A DNA stretch of 64,000 bases from Glutamicibacter sp. B1 (GCF_039602135.1 NZ_CP125942.1:3534001-3598000); one strand, 5' to 3'; shown: positions 1-8,061, counted from the first letter of the stretch. Numbers and translations are program-made. Notes: a model not told the origin generated them from the sequence alone.

Positions 1-412
1 GGGCTGAATGCCAGGCTTTAGTACTGGAATCCACTACTTCATAAGGCAACGGTCCCTGAGTCAGCGTCAGCATGGTCTGACCGGCGAATTCCTTGAATTC
101 GATACGAGTTTCAATGACTAGGTCCAAGGTCATCTCATGTGGGCCATCGGCACTGACCAAGCACTCATATTCGTCAAATGAGGTAATGACGGCCTTGAGT
201 GGAACCATCGCCTCTGGGTTCTCAATTTGAACCATTTCTAGTTCATGGCGACCGCCAACTTTGGCTTCGAAGACAACCGATTCTTCATTGACGCTCCACC
301 CTTGTGGCCCCCACCATTGGACAATGATTTCGGGTTCCACGAAAGCTGCCCAAACAGCTGTTTTTGGGGCGGAAAACTGTCGTGCAATCACCAGTTCAGT
401 CATCGATTCCAT
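1..412 (-). CDS. SRPBCC/AHSA1-type protein, 3' end beyond window
   Basis: The reading frame runs off the left edge, so only the first 137 codons are visible. The N-terminus has the features of an AHSA1 (activator of Hsp90 ATPase homologue) SRPBCC domain: an ALxxVxxAFVEPE-like first helix, the signature QWWGPQGWS, then a strand ending in GGRHELEM. Such proteins form a hydrophobic ligand-binding cavity, and many are adjacent to ArsR or MarR regulators; the ligand is unknown here. The first ATG is taken as start, and a second ATG three codons later is equally possible; neither has a strong ribosome binding site. It lies downstream of the 85-aa gene on the same strand, so both probably share the promoter at 795-825. 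Confidence 0.75.
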   Translation of the reverse strand, partial: MESMTELVIARQFSAPKTAVWAAFVEPEIIVQWWGPQGWSVNEESVVFEAKVGGRHELEMVQIENPEAMVPLKAVITSFDEYECLVSADGPHEMTLDLVIETRIEFKEFAGQTMLTLTQGPLPYEVVDSSTKAWHSA

Positions 413-489
413 GAGTTCAATGGTATCGCGACAAACTTAGCTCACCACACGCCAACCTTTGTTCTTCCGGCCTGCACGAAGTGACGTTG

Positions 490-747
490 TTACTGGGGGC
501 GACGGCGTGGTTCCATGCGGCTGACCGTGTACAAAGTCTGCTCATCGGGCTGAGTTCCTGCAGCTTCATGAGCTGCTTTGACCTTCATTGCACGGTCCCA
601 CTTGGCGCGTTCACGTGGGCTCAAAACCACACGACGTTCTGCTGGGCCGAAGATGCTCAAACCCAAGTACTTCAGGCGCCAGAGAATGCGGTATCCGGTG
701 CTCAGGCCAGTGGTATCGGTGATGATTGGCAGCGGCGATTCATCCAT
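490..747 (-). CDS. Small uncharacterised protein, 85 aa
   Basis: An 85-residue protein that I do not recognise as a named family. It has a hydrophobic-aromatic stretch (RILWRLKYLGLSIFGPAE, about residues 20-37) followed by a basic, charged helix-like stretch (SPRERAKWDRAMKVKAAHEAA), suggesting a peripheral or regulatory small protein. An AAGGA ribosome binding site lies upstream of the ATG. It is the first gene after the promoter with the palindromic operator at 795-825 and sits 78 bp ahead of the SRPBCC gene, so it probably belongs to the regulon of the neighbouring MarR protein. Function unknown. Confidence 0.6.
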   Translation of the reverse strand: MDESPLPIITDTTGLSTGYRILWRLKYLGLSIFGPAERRVVLSPRERAKWDRAMKVKAAHEAAGTQPDEQTLYTVSRMEPRRRPQ

Positions 748-794
748 GAGGGTGATCCTTTGCAGTACGCGTATTCGGTCGTGTTCCTGTTACC

Positions 795-825
795 AGTATA
801 CGTTATTAGTTGGTGCACCAACTAA
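795..825 (-). promoter_or_regulatory. Promoter with MarR-type palindromic operator
   Basis: A 20-bp perfect palindrome, TTAGTTGGTGCACCAACTAA, occupies 806-825. Reading leftwards, a near-consensus -10 (TATACT, 795-800) lies 18 bp from TAGTTG inside the palindrome, so the dyad covers the -35 region. A perfect dyad with AGTTG/CAACT half-sites is the usual form of a MarR-family operator. The MarR gene ends only 8 bp away. Binding would repress the 85-aa gene and the SRPBCC gene. The identity of the regulator is inference. Confidence 0.65.
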
Positions 826-833
826 ATTTTTAA

Positions 834-1295
834 TCACACCTTCGGAGCGTTTCCACCGGCGTCAATCAAGTGATCTAAAATCCCTCTGAGCTCAACAACT
901 TCCTTCTCGGATAGCTGCAGCCGCGCCATCATCTCCACGGGCACGTTCAATGCGTCCTTGCGAAGTTCTGCACCCTTGGCAGTGGGTTGCAGGATAACCG
1001 CCCGTTCATCTTGCGGGTTTTTGGCTTTGTCCACCAGCCCGGCAGCTTCCAGCCTTTTCACCAAAGGCGACAGGGTTCCAGGATCTAGATGCAACTGCTC
1101 ACTGAGTTCACGAGCACTCATCGGCCCTGAGTCCCACAACGCCAGCATCACCAAATACTGCGGATGTGTCAGACCCAAAGGGTCCAGCACAGGCTTGTAG
1201 GCGGAAATCACCGTTCTCGAAGCGACCGCTAGACCAAAGCACACTTGTCTTTCCAGTTTGAGAAGATCCTCGGCCTGTTGGCTCATACCGTCCAC
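834..1295 (-). CDS. MarR family transcriptional regulator, OhrR-like
   Basis: A 153-aa winged-helix regulator of usual MarR length. The first helix contains LERQVCFGLAVASR, which matches the OhrR/SarZ N-terminus including the single redox-sensing cysteine (Cys19), and the tyrosines in SAYKPVL and HPQYLVML sit where OhrR has its cysteine-contacting tyrosines. The recognition region is ARELSEQLHLDPGTLSPLVKRLE with a DERAVILQPT wing. OhrR proteins sense organic peroxides, but no ohr gene is visible here, so the signal and regulon may differ. The GTG start is chosen because AAGGAG at 1307-1312 lies 11 nt upstream; an ATG three codons downstream is too far from it. Likely targets are the divergent pirin gene and the operator at 806-825. 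Confidence 0.85.
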   Translation of the reverse strand: MDGMSQQAEDLLKLERQVCFGLAVASRTVISAYKPVLDPLGLTHPQYLVMLALWDSGPMSARELSEQLHLDPGTLSPLVKRLEAAGLVDKAKNPQDERAVILQPTAKGAELRKDALNVPVEMMARLQLSEKEVVELRGILDHLIDAGGNAPKV

Positions 1296-1369
1296 GTTGC
1301 TGCAAACTCCTTAAATGGGACACTACCGGTGTATCGATCGTACCCCTGTCTTGAACAGTTTCTTGTGGC

Positions 1370-1394
1370 CAAAATTTTGCGCAGTGCATAACCT
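1370..1394 (+). promoter_or_regulatory. Putative pirin promoter, possibly leaderless, with small palindrome
   Basis: A TANNNT -10 candidate (TAACCT, 1389-1394) ends 6 nt before the pirin ATG, so transcription could begin at or next to the start codon; no ribosome binding site is visible. A 10-bp palindrome, CAAAATTTTG (1370-1379), lies where the -35 contacts would be. No good -35 hexamer at 17-18 bp is seen. Both calls are inference from spacing. Confidence 0.35.
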
Positions 1395-1400
1395 TGGCAC

Positions 1401-2402
1401 ATGAGCAATCTGGAGCACAGCCCCGCTGAAATCGACTGTTGCAAAGTCGCGTCCCACGCTGAGGTTGAAATCCTCACTCCCCGTGAAGTCCCCTTGGGCG
1501 GCCCACGCGCCATGACAGTCTTCCGCACCCTGCCGCAAAAGCAACGCAGCCTCATTGGCGCATGGTGCTTCCTGGACCACTATGGTCCCGACGACGTTAA
1601 AGCCACCGGTGGCATGAACGTTCCACGCCACCCACATACCGGCCTACAAACTGTCTCATGGTTGTTCACTGGAGGAATCAACCACTTGGATTCGGCAGGG
1701 TTCAAAGCCACCGTGCGTCCTGGCGAGGTTAACCTCATGACCGCCGGACATGGCATTAGCCATTCAGAAATTCTCACAGATGACACCACCATCTTGCATG
1801 GTGCCCAGCTGTGGACTGCGTTGCCAGACCACGCTCGAAACATGGAACATACTTTTGAGAACTACCGGCCCGAGCCTCTTCACGGTGACAACTGGTCAAT
1901 CTCGGTATTCCTGGGCAGTTATGAAATCGCCGGACAACGATCCACGTCCCCGGTCATCACCCACACCGAACTCGGTGGCGCGGAACTACGTTTGGCACCG
2001 AACACCGAGATCCAGGTACTCGTCCCGGAACATCATGAGCATGGAGTCCTAGTAGATTCAGGCACCCTCAATGTTAACGGGCAGCAGTTGGCCCCACGAG
2101 AACTCGGCTTCGTGCGGGCTGGATGTAAAACTCTGCGTTTAGCCTCCGGCGATGAGCCGGTGCTGGCTTTGCTTATCGGCGGCGAACCGCTGAATGAGGA
2201 CATTTTGATGTGGTGGAACTTTGTGGGCCGTACCCATGAAGAGGTCCTTGCCTTCCGTGCACAATGGCAAGCAGAAATCGGAGCCGAACCGGGCGATGCC
2301 AGTGAAGATCGTTTTGGGCCGTTTCCACCCAACACTCCAGCGGCCTTACCTGCCCCAACCCTGCCCACTGTTCGCCTGCGCCCTCGCGTCAACCCGTCCT
2401 GA
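1401..2402 (+). CDS. Pirin family protein
   Basis: A 333-aa bicupin protein. The pirin metal site is present in the N-terminal cupin: NVPRHPHTGLQTVSW supplies two histidines and TAGHGISHSE supplies the rest of the His/His/His/Glu set. A C-terminal pirin domain follows (VPEHHEHGVLVDSGTLNVNG, then LLIGGEPLNEDILMWWNFVG). Bacterial pirins variously act as quercetinase-like dioxygenases or as protein-binding regulators; which applies cannot be told from sequence. It is divergent from the MarR gene and 17 bp ahead of the GNAT gene, with which it is probably cotranscribed. The Pro-rich C-terminal tail is longer than in many pirins. Confidence 0.9.
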   Translation: MSNLEHSPAEIDCCKVASHAEVEILTPREVPLGGPRAMTVFRTLPQKQRSLIGAWCFLDHYGPDDVKATGGMNVPRHPHTGLQTVSWLFTGGINHLDSAGFKATVRPGEVNLMTAGHGISHSEILTDDTTILHGAQLWTALPDHARNMEHTFENYRPEPLHGDNWSISVFLGSYEIAGQRSTSPVITHTELGGAELRLAPNTEIQVLVPEHHEHGVLVDSGTLNVNGQQLAPRELGFVRAGCKTLRLASGDEPVLALLIGGEPLNEDILMWWNFVGRTHEEVLAFRAQWQAEIGAEPGDASEDRFGPFPPNTPAALPAPTLPTVRLRPRVNPS

Positions 2403-2419
2403 AACTAAGGAAACCGATT

Positions 2420-2752
2420 ATGAGTGAAATCAAACCAGTATCGCTTCTAGAACGCAGGCGTTTCGCCCTCGAAGACGATGGCATGATCATTGGAGCTGCG
2501 CACTTCCGCGACTTTGAAGGTGCTACCGGTATCGAACGGATCTTTTTCCACACCACCGTGGATGAGGAATATGGCGGGCAGGGGCTGGCTAGCACGATGG
2601 TGAAGTTCGCATTAGAGAACACCATTGCCAGCGGAGCGAAAATTGTGGCCGTATGCCCGTACGTCAAAAACTACGTGGCCAAACACCGCGAATACGACCA
2701 GCACCTCGTTCAGCCAACCAAGGCTCACCTGGACATCTTGCCGCGCGACTAA
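2420..2752 (+). CDS. GNAT-type N-acetyltransferase, YjdJ/COG2388-like
   Basis: A 110-aa compact acetyltransferase of the short YjdJ class. It has the core strand ERIFFHTTVDEEYGGQGLASTMV, in which EYGGQGLAS is the acetyl-CoA pyrophosphate-binding Q/R-x-x-G-x-G/A loop, and the family C-terminus KIVAVCPYVKNYVAKHREY. The substrate is unknown; these enzymes are about half the length of classical GNATs. The ATG follows an AAGGAAACC-like ribosome binding site, 17 bp after pirin. Its stop codon overlaps the convergent MFS gene by 4 bp. Confidence 0.88.
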   Translation: MSEIKPVSLLERRRFALEDDGMIIGAAHFRDFEGATGIERIFFHTTVDEEYGGQGLASTMVKFALENTIASGAKIVAVCPYVKNYVAKHREYDQHLVQPTKAHLDILPRD

Positions 2753-4135
2753 TCGGCTAAAGAAACTGGTCTTCCCTTGGTCCGTGGGGAAATGACGATC
2801 AAGATCAGGATCAACACCAAGCTGAAGGTGAAGACGGAAACGAACCCGGTACCGGCAGCGGCCATCGCAAAGATGACACCGCCGATGGCCGTGGCCCCGG
2901 CATTGCCCAACGAGTCTGCCACGGACATGGCTGAGGAGTTAAAACCCTGTTCTTCCTTGGCTGATAGGGCGAGCATGTTGACGTTTTGCCGGGGAAAGAT
3001 CATTCCCATACCAAATCCACCCACGGCCCAGCCACACACCAGCACGATCACCGGCGGGTGGAAGATCGCGGTGGCCAATGCAGTGGCTATGGCCACGCTC
3101 CCGGCCACGGCTCCCAAGGTAATGCACGTCGAGGAAGAGACCCGCTCCCCCAATTTTCCTTGCAGCCATGAACCCACCGACCAGCACAGTGCCGACGCGG
3201 TCAAAATCAGACCGGCCCGATCCGGGGCAAGGAAGTACTCCTCGCGCAACAGGTACGGCAGGTAAACCTCCACACCAAAGAAAGCACCGGTAATGAAAAT
3301 CCTGGTCATGATGGTTGCTGGCAAACCACGGCTGACCTTGAATGTTCCACGGGGGTAACAGTGGGCGAATGGCCACCAACGCCACCAACAGGGCCAATGC
3401 GAGACCGATCAGTGAGAACCTGCTGTTCGAGTTGCCCATGAGGTTCATCGAGATCACGGCAAGACCGGTAAGCCCGGCGAGCGCCAGGCGCTTGAGTGAT
3501 ACCGGACCGAGATCTTTATTGCGCACAGAGTCCAGTGATTTGAGTACCGGAATCATGGCGCAGAAGGACACCACCACCAAAACGGCGACACCCGAAAAGA
3601 CCCAACGCCACCCAAGGTGCACTGCCATGAGGCCGGCCAGCCACGGTCCAACCATCGCTGGCAGTACCCACGCAGTAGCGAAGAGCGCAAAGATTTTTGA
3701 ATGCAAGTGCCCAGGGTAAGCGCGAGCAATGAGTACGTAGATGGCCACCGTAATGGCTCCACCACCGACACCCTGCAGAATCCGCCCACCAATGAGTGTC
3801 TGCATATTTGCTGCCGAACCACAGATCAATAAGCCCGCACAGAAGATCGCGACGCTGATGAATAAGGGGTATTTTGGCCCCCAGCGGTCGGTCACTTCCC
3901 CGGCGGCCACCATGCCCAGCATCCCGCTAGCAATCGGCGCAGCAAAGGCCAGCGCAAAATAGCGTTGACCATCAAGCAGTTCGCTGACCATCGGCATGAC
4001 GGTGGTGACGGCCATGGATTCGAAGGCCACGAGGAACACCAGAATAAACATGCCCATGGTGGTGGCCAAGAATTGTGGTGCATAGATGGTGTCTGTAGCG
4101 GGCGCAGGGGTGTGACTACTACGGTTTAGGGGCAT
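2749..4135 (-). pseudogene. MFS transporter interrupted by a frameshift
   Basis: Two overlapping frames together encode one major facilitator transporter of about 461 aa. The N-terminal part (from 4135) has TM1 MGMFILVFLVAFESMAVTTV, MFS motif A as GEVTDRWGPK and about eight helices, and leaves frame near RPLLP. The second frame then continues with FKVSRGLPATIMTRIFITGA through the last four to five helices to the stop at 2749. The switch falls in a run of five G on the + strand (3351-3355): removing one base restores a single 462-codon frame. This is either an assembly or sequencing error, a recent inactivation, or phase variation. The substrate is unknown; the family is drug/metabolite efflux-like. 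The gene converges on the GNAT gene with a 4-bp overlap. Confidence 0.8.
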
Positions 4136-4157
4136 GGACTAATCATGCCAGCTTTTC

Positions 4158-4922
4158 CTAACCGCCTAGCACGTGCAAGACAAAGGCCGAAAGGAAGCCA
4201 CCGGTAACCAACAATCCGGTGAAGTCATGTTCCACAGCGTAAGCTTCGGGAATCATCGTGTCGGCAATCATCGTTAGAATCCCGCCGGCTGCCACTGCAG
4301 TGGCGAAAGCCAGAACTTCTTCAGGCATGGATGCCATGACCAACGCCCCAAAGAAGGCGGCCAGCCCACTCGCAAGCGTAATGGATCCCCACAGCAGGAC
4401 AATCGATGTCCCTTTGCGTCCGGCACTTTTCATCGCAGCGGTGCTGGCAAGGCCCTCGGGAACGTTGGAAATAAAAATGGCAATGAGCATAGCGGGGTTG
4501 ATACTGGCACCGGTCACCACGCTCAACCCCAGGGCCACCGATTCAGGGATGCCATCAATTAAGGCCCCGACGGCTAATGCGGTTCCGGAGGACTCACTGT
4601 CCCCAGCGTTGACTGTAGATTGCGGTCGCTTTTTGGTGCGCCAGTCCAATAGTCGGTTTGCCGAGAAGTACAACGCTGCACCAACCAGTACGCCGGCTAC
4701 CGTGGCTACAAGTCCGCCAGTTTCAAAGGCCTCAAGTACAAGTTCAAAACTCAGCGCACTGACCAGCACTCCTGCACCGAAGGCCATAATTGCGCAGACC
4801 CAAACTTTTGGGATTTTCAGCCACCACGCGGCGCCAGAACCCAGTAACAGGGCCGAGCCTGCCACTGTGCCCCAAAGCAAAGCCTGCAAAGAAGCGAACA
4901 TGGCACCCACTATAGCCAGCAA
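4158..4922 (-). CDS. ZIP family metal transporter
   Basis: A 254-aa, eight-helix membrane protein of the ZIP (ZupT/COG0428) family, which imports zinc or other divalent metals. The two metal-site helices are present as DGIPESVALGLSV and SNVPEGLAST, i.e. the usual HxxPEG pattern with Asp or Asn replacing His, as in many bacterial ZIPs. A cytosolic loop between TM3 and TM4 (KKRPQSTVNAGDSESSG) is hydrophilic and lacks a His-rich metal sensor. It lies between the MFS gene and dnaB on the same strand without obvious functional linkage. No metal-regulator site was recognised upstream. Confidence 0.9.
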   Translation of the reverse strand: MLAIVGAMFASLQALLWGTVAGSALLLGSGAAWWLKIPKVWVCAIMAFGAGVLVSALSFELVLEAFETGGLVATVAGVLVGAALYFSANRLLDWRTKKRPQSTVNAGDSESSGTALAVGALIDGIPESVALGLSVVTGASINPAMLIAIFISNVPEGLASTAAMKSAGRKGTSIVLLWGSITLASGLAAFFGALVMASMPEEVLAFATAVAAGGILTMIADTMIPEAYAVEHDFTGLLVTGGFLSAFVLHVLGG

Positions 4923-4961
4923 GTCACCGTCTTAGTAGGTGCCATGTTAGTTCAGCAGGGC

Positions 4962-6317
4962 TTAACCGTCAGAGGACATATTGCTGAAGCGTGAGTAGTG
5001 GCCTTGGAATGCCACGGTGATGGTCTTCGTGGGACCGGCACGGTGCTTCGCGATGATCACGTCGGCTTCACCCGGGCGGTTTTCCTTGTCGTAGACGTCG
5101 TCACGGTGCAACAGGATCACCATGTCGGCGTCCTGCTCAATGGAACCGGACTCACGAAGGTCCGAGACCATTGGCCTCTTGTCAGTTCGCTGTTCAGAAC
5201 CACGGTTCAGCTGGGACAAGGCAATTAGTGGAACGTCGAGTTCTTTAGCCAACAGCTTGAGGTTACGCGAAAACTCGGAAACTTCCTGCTGGCGTGATTC
5301 CACGCGCTTACCTGAGCTCATCAGCTGCAGGTAGTCAAGGATGATCATGCGCAACTCGTTGCGCTGTTTCAGGCGACGGCACTTGGCACGAATTTCCATC
5401 ATGGACATGTTCGGCGAATCATCGATGAACAGTGGCGCTTCGTTCAAACGCCCCATGGTGGTGGCAATCTTGGTCCACTGGGCATCTTCCACCGAACCTT
5501 TACGCAGATCCTGGAGCTGGATCGAGGCTTCGGCGGAAAGCAGGCGCATCGCAATTTCATTGCGACCCATTTCCAAGGAGAAGAAGACGGTAGCCATGTT
5601 GTTCTTAATGGCTGCAGAGCGGGCGAAGTCCAACGCGAAGGTTGATTTACCTACTGCAGGACGGGCAGCGATGATGATCATCTGCCCACCCTTCAGGCCC
5701 TGGGTCAGTTCGTCGAATTCGTAGAATCCGGTAGGGACACCGGTGATGCCATCTCCTGCGTTGGCGGCGTTTTCGATTTCATCGACAGTGCCTTCGATAA
5801 TGTCCGAAAGGCGTACGTAGTCTTCGCTGCTGCGGTTTTCTGCAACTTTGTAGACCTCGGCCTGCGCTTCATTAACGATGGCATCAACTTCACCGTCGGG
5901 TGAGTAGCCCATTTGGACAATGCGCGTTCCGGCATCAACGAGGCGACGCAGCACGGCGCGTTCGCGCACGATTTCTGCATAGTAGCCAGCGTTAGCTGCG
6001 GTAGGTACCTGCTGAATAAGGTTGTGAAGGTACGCGGCACCGCCTACGCGGGAAATTTCGCCACGCTTGGTCAGTAGGTCAGCCACGGTCACGGCATCGG
6101 CAGGTTCGCCTCGACCGTACAAGTCGATGATGGCTTCGTAAATGGATTCGTGGGCCGGACGGTAGAAGTCGGTTCCTCGCAACGCCTCCACAACGTCGGC
6201 GATGGCGTCCTTGGATAGCATCATGCCGCCGAGCACAGACATTTCAGCTTCGACATCCTGCGGCGGTTTGCGCCCTGCGTCGGATTCTCGTCCCTCGTAA
6301 ACCGGCTCAGCACTCAT
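4962..6317 (-). CDS. dnaB: Replicative DNA helicase DnaB
   Basis: This is the hexameric 5'-3' helicase of the replication fork. From the chosen start it is 451 aa. The N-terminal primase-interacting domain begins at PPQDVEAEMSVLGGMMLS, followed by a linker and the RecA-like motor: Walker A ARPAVGKST at about 218-226, VFFSLEM, Walker B MIILDYLQLM, and an arginine-finger region KHRAGPTKT. No intein is present. The ATG at 6317 is preferred because GGAAG lies six bases upstream; other in-frame ATGs at 6332 and 6365 would add 5 or 16 residues without a well-placed ribosome binding site. Upstream lies an unusual stretch of DnaA-box-like sequences. Confidence 0.95.
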   Translation of the reverse strand: MSAEPVYEGRESDAGRKPPQDVEAEMSVLGGMMLSKDAIADVVEALRGTDFYRPAHESIYEAIIDLYGRGEPADAVTVADLLTKRGEISRVGGAAYLHNLIQQVPTAANAGYYAEIVRERAVLRRLVDAGTRIVQMGYSPDGEVDAIVNEAQAEVYKVAENRSSEDYVRLSDIIEGTVDEIENAANAGDGITGVPTGFYEFDELTQGLKGGQMIIIAARPAVGKSTFALDFARSAAIKNNMATVFFSLEMGRNEIAMRLLSAEASIQLQDLRKGSVEDAQWTKIATTMGRLNEAPLFIDDSPNMSMMEIRAKCRRLKQRNELRMIILDYLQLMSSGKRVESRQQEVSEFSRNLKLLAKELDVPLIALSQLNRGSEQRTDKRPMVSDLRESGSIEQDADMVILLHRDDVYDKENRPGEADVIIAKHRAGPTKTITVAFQGHYSRFSNMSSDG

Positions 6318-6420
6318 TGCAGACACTTCCATCCCCTCTTGACCGCACTGGGAAAGATCTTCCATGCCAGGCGGCCACGTTTCATCTTGTCAGTTGATAC
6401 CGACAGTTTGATGGAAAACG

Positions 6421-6880
6421 TCTGTGGATATTTCTGTCCCAAGGCCAACAGTAGGGCTGATATTTAGCCACGTAAACCTCATTATCCACAGCTTCTGTGC
6501 ATAACGCACTCTCACTTGTGGATTAGCCTGTTTACTATCTGGGGAGAACTCTGTGGATTACCGCCATATTTTAATCATTACTAGCTACTGACTAGGCATT
6601 ATACGTTGTCACAGTTGTGGACAGAAAGTTATTTTATTGAAGATAACGCTATGTCCCCAGAAGTTATCAACAAGCAAAAATGCCCGAAATTCAGGGTTTT
6701 TCGCCTTTTATACACGGTTCCACACAATCTACCCACAAGTGTGTGGATAAACATGTGGATACACCCATGATCACAAAAGACTTAGTCACCAGCTTTAAAT
6801 TGAACTGGATCAACCCCAGATGAACAGTAGTCCACATTTTTGCGTCGGTTCCCTCGTTCGCACCGTGGATAACCCTTTGC
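6421..6880. promoter_or_regulatory. AT-rich cluster of about eleven DnaA-box-like 9-mers upstream of dnaB
   Basis: No gene is seen between dnaB and the terminator at 6908. Two exact TTATCCACA boxes occur (6482-6490 on +, 6742-6750 on -). One-mismatch versions of TTATCCACA or TTGTCCACA lie at 6423-6431, 6496-6504, 6517-6525, 6552-6560, 6616-6624, 6664-6672, 6754-6762, 6828-6836 and 6864-6872, in both orientations. Between them are AT-rich runs (about 6565-6605 and 6630-6645). DnaA-box clusters with AT-rich DNA are characteristic of oriC, of titration loci such as datA, or of DnaA-controlled promoters. As dnaA is not in the window, this may be an accessory DnaA-binding locus or the dnaB promoter. 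The count was made by eye. Confidence 0.6.
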
Positions 6881-6907
6881 CGGGTTCAACGTGCTCAATA
6901 ATCAACA

Positions 6908-6947
6908 AGGCTCGGTGGGGATCACTGTTGTGATCCGCACCGAGCCT
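6908..6947 (-). terminator. Long hairpin terminator of the flavin reductase unit
   Basis: An inverted repeat with arms of about 18 bp (AGGCTCGGTGGGGATCAC and its near-perfect complement, one mismatch) and a 4-nt loop sits 24 bp past the flavin reductase stop. There is no long T-run, only TTGTTGATTATTG, so it is a probable rather than certain intrinsic terminator. Confidence 0.6.
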
Positions 6948-6971
6948 CGCGCAAGCTACTTACCGGAGGGG

Positions 6972-7472
6972 TTAGACGAGCTCAGGAACTGGGATGGAAT
7001 GAAATCGAGAATCATGGAAGATCTGTGGGGAGTGCTGCGATACGTGATGCCCATGCACCTCCAAAAGCACAACCCAGTGATCTCCTGCTTCAACTTCGTT
7101 GTAAATTGAGGTCTCCAGCCACAAGGTGGACTCTTCGACAAATAGTGCGCCCTCTTCAGAGGTCACGGTATTGATACCACGGAAACGGTCACCGTTCTTC
7201 GAAGCAATCTGCGCGCACACGCCATCATTCTGATCACTGAGCACCGAAACCCCAATATGGCTAGCGGCACGCAGTTTCGGCCACGTATTAGACGACTTCT
7301 GGACTGCAAACATTACCAATGCAGGTTCCAGTGAAACTCCGACAGTGAATGACGATGCAACGATTCCGGTCTTAACACCGTCAATCTTTGCACACAGAGC
7401 AGCAACACCTGAGGGGTGCTGAGCGAAAACCTTACGCAACGATAACGGGTCAAGTTCACGATTTAATGACAT
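6972..7472 (-). CDS. Flavin reductase family protein (DIM6/NTAB type)
   Basis: A 166-aa protein with the split-barrel flavin-binding fold of flavin reductase-like proteins: LRKVFAQHPSGVAALCA, TGIVASSFTVGVSLEPALVMFAVQKSSNTWP, then IGVSVLSDQNDGVCAQIASKNGDRFRG and GDHWVVLLEVHGH. Members use FMN and usually supply reduced flavin to a partner monooxygenase, or act alone on unknown substrates; no monooxygenase is adjacent. The ATG at 7472 is chosen because GAAGGA (7481-7486) lies 8 nt upstream. The stop codon of the small upstream gene overlaps this start region, so translation is probably coupled. Confidence 0.9.
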   Translation of the reverse strand: MSLNRELDPLSLRKVFAQHPSGVAALCAKIDGVKTGIVASSFTVGVSLEPALVMFAVQKSSNTWPKLRAASHIGVSVLSDQNDGVCAQIASKNGDRFRGINTVTSEEGALFVEESTLWLETSIYNEVEAGDHWVVLLEVHGHHVSQHSPQIFHDSRFHSIPVPELV

Positions 7473-7657
7473 GGCTCGATTCCTTCGGGTCTTGCCCACT
7501 GCGCCAGACCCAGTGGACGTTGTGATTCGGGATGAACCGAACTAGTTCCCACTGAGGTTTCACGCCGTGCGCGGTACTTGTTCCGACACCATTTAGTGCA
7601 GAACCGAATCCTCACCTGGAGCACCCCACTACCGTTGAGAGGGTTGCCGATCAGCAA
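7463..7657 (-). CDS. Putative small CR-motif (zinc-finger-like) protein, 64 aa
   Basis: A 64-aa frame beginning at TTG that ends inside the first codons of the flavin reductase gene (10-nt overlap), which suggests translational coupling. The segment GNPLNGSGVLQVRIRFCTKWCRNKY resembles the second half of small actinobacterial zinc fingers of the pattern GxPL-x(n)-R(F/Y)CSxxCRxxAYRxR, but the first cysteine pair is missing. It may therefore be the decayed remnant of such a protein. The remaining C-terminus is Pro/Arg rich without features. Evidence is the overlap and the motif only. Confidence 0.35.
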   Translation of the reverse strand: MLIGNPLNGSGVLQVRIRFCTKWCRNKYRARRETSVGTSSVHPESQRPLGLAQWARPEGIEPCH

Positions 7658-8061
7658 GCCAGGGCTCTTAGCTGATGCTCTTGATTCTGTTTAAAACGAT
7701 ATGGCTCATGACGAAGCACCGTCAAACAAATGACTTCGCAAATCGCAATATTCAACAAAATATTCGACATCGATACCCCTTTGACTATCCCGCACAGTCT
7801 TTTATTCGCGAAATCACCCGCATCTAAGGCTTTTCGTAGTCATCGACCATGTGATGTAAGTCGTAACGCATTAACTTATGACAGACCACCGACCTCACCA
7901 ATCCGCGAACCGTCACCGCTATTTCTCATCCACTCGCCGATATGAAACTACGTTTCTAACTTTGACGCTGAGGTTCATGTAAGGATAAGGATTACAGTGT
8001 TCCGGGTCACACCAATACTGTCTGCCACCGTTGCCAGAGAAGATGAATGAAGGATGCCTCC
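7658..8061. other. Intergenic region upstream of the acyl-CoA ligase
   Basis: About 400 bp of comparatively AT-rich DNA between divergent genes. A weak promoter candidate for the ligase is TTGACG followed by ATAAGG at a 17-bp distance near 7960-7990. No RNA gene, repeat or convincing reading frame was found. Confidence 0.4.

Noticed and set aside
245..889. Several plus-strand frames opposite the SRPBCC and 85-aa genes
   Set aside because: They lack ribosome binding sites and have no recognisable domains; the minus-strand frames have family motifs.
4258..4935. A 225-codon plus-strand frame opposite the ZIP gene
   Set aside because: It has Ala/Thr/Pro-rich shadow composition and lies wholly antisense to a clear ZIP transporter.
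4962..6317. Intein in DnaB
   Set aside because: Walker A and motif H5 regions are continuous, and the length is normal for DnaB.
6421..6880. Calling the DnaA-box region the chromosomal oriC
   Set aside because: dnaA and dnaN are not adjacent and parS/parB lie at the right edge of the window; an accessory locus is the safer reading.
7730..7945. 71-codon plus-strand frame upstream of the acyl-CoA ligase
   Set aside because: No ribosome binding site and composition unlike a protein; likely chance in the intergenic region.
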